Shown here: in pieces, positions 59,199 through 64,000 of the stretch
How the letters are laid out: each line of letters starts with the position of its first letter
How positions within the stretch are numbered: position 1 is the stretch's first letter
Assembly (NCBI GenBank): GCA_013398295.1
Contig: VZSF01001204.1
Location: forward strand, 312,333 to 376,332
From: Chionis minor
Lineage: Eukaryota; Chordata; Aves; Charadriiformes; Chionididae
Direction: 5' to 3'
Length of the DNA stretch: 64,000 nucleotides
Notes under the pieces: generated by a model
The model's input: only the letters and a program-made list of their open reading frames with translations
Told to the model about the DNA's origin: nothing
Database searches by the model: none
Made by a program: the position numbers and the translations under genes

Positions 59199-62100
59199 AG
59201 AGGCTTTTTCATTGTCAGGTGCAGACAGAGAAACTGTTGCAAATTAATCTTTCAGAATGGAAAGGCCTCTTACAGTTCTCCAGCTTTTTTTTGTCTTGAT
59301 AAGCTGGTAGCAGGTGAGAGGTGTTGGATTTGTGGGCATTAACAGACTAACATTAGTGGTCATTAGTCATCCAGCACATCCTGAGCATCGTTATAGTATT
59401 AAAAATAAACAGATTTTTGACGGACACGTTGCATTAGGTAGGTTCATGGATGTAGTTACACCTGACAGTCTTCAAATAACCCTTGCCTTTTCTTTTATCT
59501 CAGGACATATTTCCTAGTCAAATAAAGGAATAAAAATTAAATAAAGTATTAATAATGTATAATTACTGTGTACATGTCAGGAAGCAAGCTTTAGGTCTGT
59601 GGAATGCTTTGAAATTCTCAATTTTGATGGGATGGTGTGTAAAACAGACCAGACCTGAGTGCGTGGGCTGGCTTGCCTTATTCCACCCTGAGACCCGCAC
59701 CCTTATTTTGATGGTTTTGGGAGGGAAAATCTGTGAACCGGCTTCAAAACGCACAGTGCATTGCAAGGTGAGCTCTCTCTCCTGGTGAAACTGTTAAGTG
59801 TGGGCCATAGTTCCCTGGGACTCAGTGGCTGTCACCACACAAAGCATTGCTCTTTTTCCAGGATCTTCTTTCCTGTGAGCTATTGATCTATTTTGGGTCT
59901 GATGCCTTCCTGTCCAACATAGTAGGCAGATGTGCCCTTCAGGAAGGATGACCCTCCTACCTGAAAGAAAGGTTTTAACTGTGGCTTCTGGTTGGTTATT
60001 TTGTTGCTGTTTTGTGCCCCGGAGATCAGGAAACTCCTTAGTATGGTGACAAATCCAAACCAAAGGAGTTGGGGTACTACAACAGATGCGACAAATGGAT
60101 TGCTAGTCTGCCCCTTTCCCCATCCCCTATGCTGCAATTGCCTTATATTGCATCTGACATGTGACATACATGGAAAATTACCATAGTAATTGGAACGTGC
60201 CGTGAAGTTCATAGTTCCACCATCTGTGTGCTGGAGAAGCAATGTTGTCCAGGGAACTGAGCATAGGATCAGTACGGAGCTGTTTAGATTTACAATTTCG
60301 AGCATGGTGCTTATTTTCTCCTTTTCATTATCAGTAAGTGATGATGAAGGTAGCTGTTATAATACCATGAAGTTCTGGTGATTTATTATTTAATAGTTGA
60401 ATAACATTGAGATTTAACTTGGGTTCGGTGGTGGGAGATGAGTTGGCTTATGTTCCAAACCAGTCCAAATCCAGGTTTCTTTCTAATTCTGTGACAATAC
60501 ATCACATATATATGTTTTGTCCTGCCACACAGAAAGATACCGATTTGCGGGGAAATGGAAGTGATTTACTTTGTTTCTGCTCCTGTTAGAATACACCAGT
60601 GCGGAGAATGATTCTGCATCGTACATGTAGTCCCACACTTCCCAGTCAGGTGAGGACTGTGGCTACATCCACCGATATTGTGTCTGTTGATGATCAGTGG
60701 AGATTCAGCTCTGGAAGTGAGCACGTTCAGTGTTTTCCTTCCAGTTTCCTTCCAGTGTTAATGCTTCCTTATGTGGCAAACTGGTTTTGCAGGACTGCAT
60801 ATGTTTAGTTAACCCGCAGAGTTCTCTCTCTTTCTTCCCTTTTTCCAAAGGTGATCATACAAAAGTAATTTTCTCTGTTTTAGTTATAGCTGTGCTTTGG
60901 CTGTTCACTGTGGTGAAGGACAGGACAGTGAGGTAAAAACTATGATAATCAGCCCTCCTGCACAGGAGAGCTGCTGGCATAGCAATTGTTTCAGGTGTCT
61001 TACTGTTTGTAGAACGTTGCTTATTTAGGATATGTTTGCATGAAAATTATAAGTTCCGAGATGAGAATGAAGAAAAGAGTGAGCCTAAAGAAACAATTTA
61101 GAACCTGCTATTGAAAGAAGATCCTCGTGGGCTGTTAGCGTGGATCCCATCCCATGTGGCTAAACCTTCTGATAAGACTTGGAAAAATTGCATTAGCTTA
61201 ATTATGTTTGGTCACTGGGCCAAATGGTTTAGAAATGAACACGTACGCCCTGTCAGAGGAAGAGGACGTTGTTATAATTAGACCTTGGGCAAAGTTCCAG
61301 ATTGTGACTCCTGACCTGAGCTGAACCGCAGATGGGGCTGGTAAGCAAGAGGGGGATCGCTATGAGGAGCAGTTGTGTGGTTAGCTGTTGAAATGACGGC
61401 AACTTGTTTGTGTTGTGCAAAAGGGTAAAACAGTGTGAGTTAGAAGAGCTGTGGGAGGGAGTTATGTGTGATAGTGGGATTCTCTCCAGAGGGAGATTTC
61501 CCATTGATTCTCACTAGAGGTATATATAGAAACAGATAATTGCACGTTTCATTTTTGCAGTCACTACTTGGAAGAAGTTGAAAGGCAATAGAGCTTTTAT
61601 TAGAATTAAAACCCCCACCTTTTGTTATTTTCATAAATTTTTATGACAGCTCTATTATCAGTTACCTCTCAGAAAATCTCATTTTCTTTGTTGGCTCTCC
61701 CCCCCACCCCATCCTTTGGAAGCTTTTCTCCAGATTTGGTTCTTGACAAAGAAAAGGCGAAAGAGAAGAGGAAAATATCATTAAGTAGGCTATTAGAAAA
61801 CATTTATTTTGTTTAAAACTATATTCTCCAACAAAAATCAAGGAGTTGTAATTAATTCTTAAATAGCATAAACAATGCAACTTAGGTAAATGCCCCTCAG
61901 CATCCTGTGACTGGCAGGCTTAACCTTTAGAAAAGCAGTGCTCCCACTTAAAAATGTTCATTCATCTAGTGATTCAATTTTAAAATACCTGTGCAGGATT
62001 CCTCTCTAGTAGTCCTCAACTGTTCTTACTTTGAAAGCATCGAGACACCTCACCTATCTACAGTTACAGCGTTATAGCATTACAGAAGTGCCATTTTACC

Positions 62101-63699
62101 CCTCTGTGTCAGTATGAATTTCCTGCACGCTACTTATTGATGGACCTAGAAAATGCCAGTGTTAGGAGTATGAGTTGTGCAATGGAATGATGCTTTGTGA
62201 AAATGACAATACAAGTTTACTGTTCATTTGAGCTCTGCATGCTTTTTCAGAGTAGTAAAAGCTGAGTAGCTTTGCTGAGTTTGTCAAGTATGGATCCCAA
62301 GGAACTGATGTCCATTTTGTAAAAACACCACAGGAACAAGCAGTAACTTGTGGTTCTTTTCAGCATTATGGATGAAGAAGACCTGGAGACTGACTGTTCA
62401 CCTCTTTGGTGAACTTGCTTAAGATGAAAGCTGAGTGATGAAATGTCAGTACAGGACAACCTGTGGTGCCCTGAGCAGGGTGGTACTGTAGAAAATGCCT
62501 TGTAGAAAACGTTGGCCTTCATATCCTTTCGTGTAGTACTCATTTCCTGGTAAGGTACCTCTTTTGGAGGAGTGTTTACCGAAGTCTTTACCTGAGCTCA
62601 TAAAGGAAGATGTTATGGTCCTATTCAATGTCTCAGCCAATTTTTCCAAGGAGGATTCATTGTCTGTGCCACAGAGAATGCTGGTCCTTTCATGGTTGGT
62701 GAGGAAGCCTCTAGACAGCGGGCCAGAACTTGGTTACAAAGGAATTGATGCAAATGTAGTTATATTGTGTGTAAATCATTTTTGGCTCATGGATTTGAGC
62801 TCCTTCCAAAACAAAGTTTTGTCAGGCTAATGGGTTCAAATGTCACCCATGACGAGATTACCATAAGGTCCCTAAGAAGATGGTCTGTGGTGGACAAGTT
62901 CAACTTATTCTGAGGGTCTCTTCTGAATTTTTTTAAGAACTGAATCTCTTAAGTCTCCACCACCGAGAGGAAACAGAAGTTGCCATGAACGTTGTTGTGC
63001 TAGATTTGAGGGCATTTCAGTTTTGCTAACAGAACCAGTGTCAGAGACAAGTTCCAGTGTTAAGATGGCCTTTGGCATCTCCTGGTGAGAATCCAATGAT
63101 CTTTTGAGTGTGCTTTTGAAGCTAGCTTCAGGGGCATGGAGAGCACAGGAAAGTGGCCATACCAGAAGACAGTGCCTAGTACCAGCTCACTTTCCTTTCA
63201 GCTGCATGCGAGTTGCAGCTGAATCCCCTCCAGTACATAAGAAGAGGTACTAGATAAATTTATACCAGCACAAGTAGGGCAGGTGATTCCTGCAAAGCAC
63301 ATCATGCAACAAGGCTGGAGGTTTGGGGATATATTTTTTTTTGCTGTTTGTTGCATAGTTTTTTTCTTAAGTGAGCATGCTGATTTCTAAACAGAAAGTC
63401 CCTGGAGAGCTTCTGGCTGTGTGCAGTATGTGAAGTCTCACTATGCAACTGATGTCCTAAAGGTGCTTTTCCTAGCACAGCTACTTAGTCTTTAGGAGAG
63501 CTGAAAGCAGCCTTGTTCTCGCAAGCAGGCAGACCATTGTGAGGCAGGTTAGGGCAGCAGCTGCTCTGATGACAAAGCTCAGCTGTGTTGCTGCTGATAG
63601 AGCATCCAGCATCCTGCAGTTCAGTTCACCTGCCACCTCTCTGCCTGCTCTGCTGCCCCATGCCCAGGGAGCTGGGCTTCACAATGGGCTCTAATTATT
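59199..63699. other. gene-free intronic stretch
   Basis: No gene, RNA gene or transposon is recognised. The 141-codon minus frame at 59880-60305 has no domain. A splice-site-bounded 49-base segment at 60884-60932 was considered and rejected as an exon. Confidence 0.5.
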
Positions 63700-63895
63700 T
63701 ACTCTCTAAGGATATGGCTTATTCTGCAAATCAAGTGAAAAAGTGAAGTCCTTAAAAAAAATATAGCGCAAATAAGCCCCTGAGCTGTCAAACAACAAGT
63801 CCCTTAAAAGGGCAAAATATGCAGTGCGCTGTGGACTGCACAGATCCCTCCTTTCAAACTGCTGGCAGGAGACTTCCTGTTTGGATGGGCCGCTC
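63700..63895. promoter_or_regulatory. candidate enhancer with a perfect SRF CArG box
   Basis: The block contains CCTTAAAAGG at 63802-63811, an exact CC(A/T)6GG SRF site, plus AGCTGTCA (MEIS/TGIF-like, 63784-63791), CTAATTATTTA and GACTTCCTGTTTG (ETS core, 63871-63883). SRF with an ETS co-factor is a known regulatory pairing, but here the sites are about 60 bases apart. The motifs are seen; enhancer function is inferred. Confidence 0.35.
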
Positions 63896-64000
63896 ACAAA
63901 TGGTGTTGTGTGGTGAAATCAGTCACTTCCCAGCTCCTCCCTTCAGGCCTCCTTTTGCCTCCCTTTACACTCCTGATACCAAAGCCTTTCAAGCCTGGGT

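Larger units (their letters stand above)
12481..64000 (+). other. inferred first intron, running off the window
   Basis: From the donor to the end of the window I found no exon with both good splice sites and a recognisable open frame on either strand. T-rich and G/T-rich tracts are enriched on the + strand, as expected for the nontemplate strand of a transcribed region. The intron would be at least 51.5 kb, which is common for first introns of developmental or neuronal genes. A separate gene lying entirely in noncoding form within it cannot be excluded. Confidence 0.4.

Noticed and set aside
60884..60932. 49-base segment between TTTTCTCTGTTTTAG and GTAAAA
   Set aside because: Two frames are open simply because it is short, the donor is weak, and there is no protein resemblance or neighbouring exon.
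1..64000. CRISPR arrays, operons, bacterial or phage systems, endogenous retroviral LTRs, tRNA or rRNA genes
   Set aside because: Nothing with the required repeats, paired LTRs, cloverleaf or gene order was seen; sequence composition and CR1 content are vertebrate.

Overview
This is vertebrate nuclear DNA, almost certainly from a bird. No reading frame encodes a recognisable cellular protein: the longest is 173 codons and resembles no family I know. The only large recognisable elements are CR1 LINEs with the usual avian 3' ends. The window also holds older, decayed amniote repeats (diverged CR1 tails, MIR/CORE-SINE-like pieces), long A/T homopolymers and a low CpG background broken once by a CpG island. 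This is what an intergenic region plus a very long first intron looks like.

Layout. From 1 to about 11.7 kb I read upstream or intergenic sequence: a 5'-truncated, inactivated CR1 copy (about 365-2050), simple repeats, a tRNA-derived SINE head (about 9765-9820), and one or two segments that look like regulatory DNA. From about 11.71 to 12.48 kb lies a CpG island with GC-box-like sites, an A/C-only tract, a TTTAAG element and a candidate 5' noncoding first exon. That exon ends at a strong splice donor (GTAAGT at 12481). It contains a 38-codon upstream ORF in good Kozak context. I could not name the gene. From 12,481 to the end of the window I see no convincing downstream exon, so the rest is best read as intron 1 (more than 51 kb) on the + strand.

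Inside the putative intron are a pair of minus-strand CR1 copies (26.7-27.3 kb), further CR1 fragments at 29.3 and 48.4 kb, older CR1 tails (21.3, 35.8 and 45.4 kb), a MIR piece (44.8 kb), a diverged tandem duplication (47.9-48.1 kb), CTCF-like motifs at 13.05 (forward), 40.61 and 42.69 kb (both reverse), and three segments that look like candidate enhancers (40.7-41.2, 56.1-56.45 and 63.7-63.9 kb).

The two most interesting observations follow. (1) A 67-nt hairpin at 56,840-56,906 has 30 pairing positions with a single mismatch. All five non-Watson-Crick pairs are G-U wobbles only if the + strand is transcribed. (2) Long A/C-only tracts occur only up to 12.0 kb and long G/T-only tracts only after it, which independently supports + strand transcription starting near 12.2 kb. 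No new multi-gene system was found. Calls on ancient repeats and regulatory elements rest on recognising consensus patterns by eye, not on a database search.
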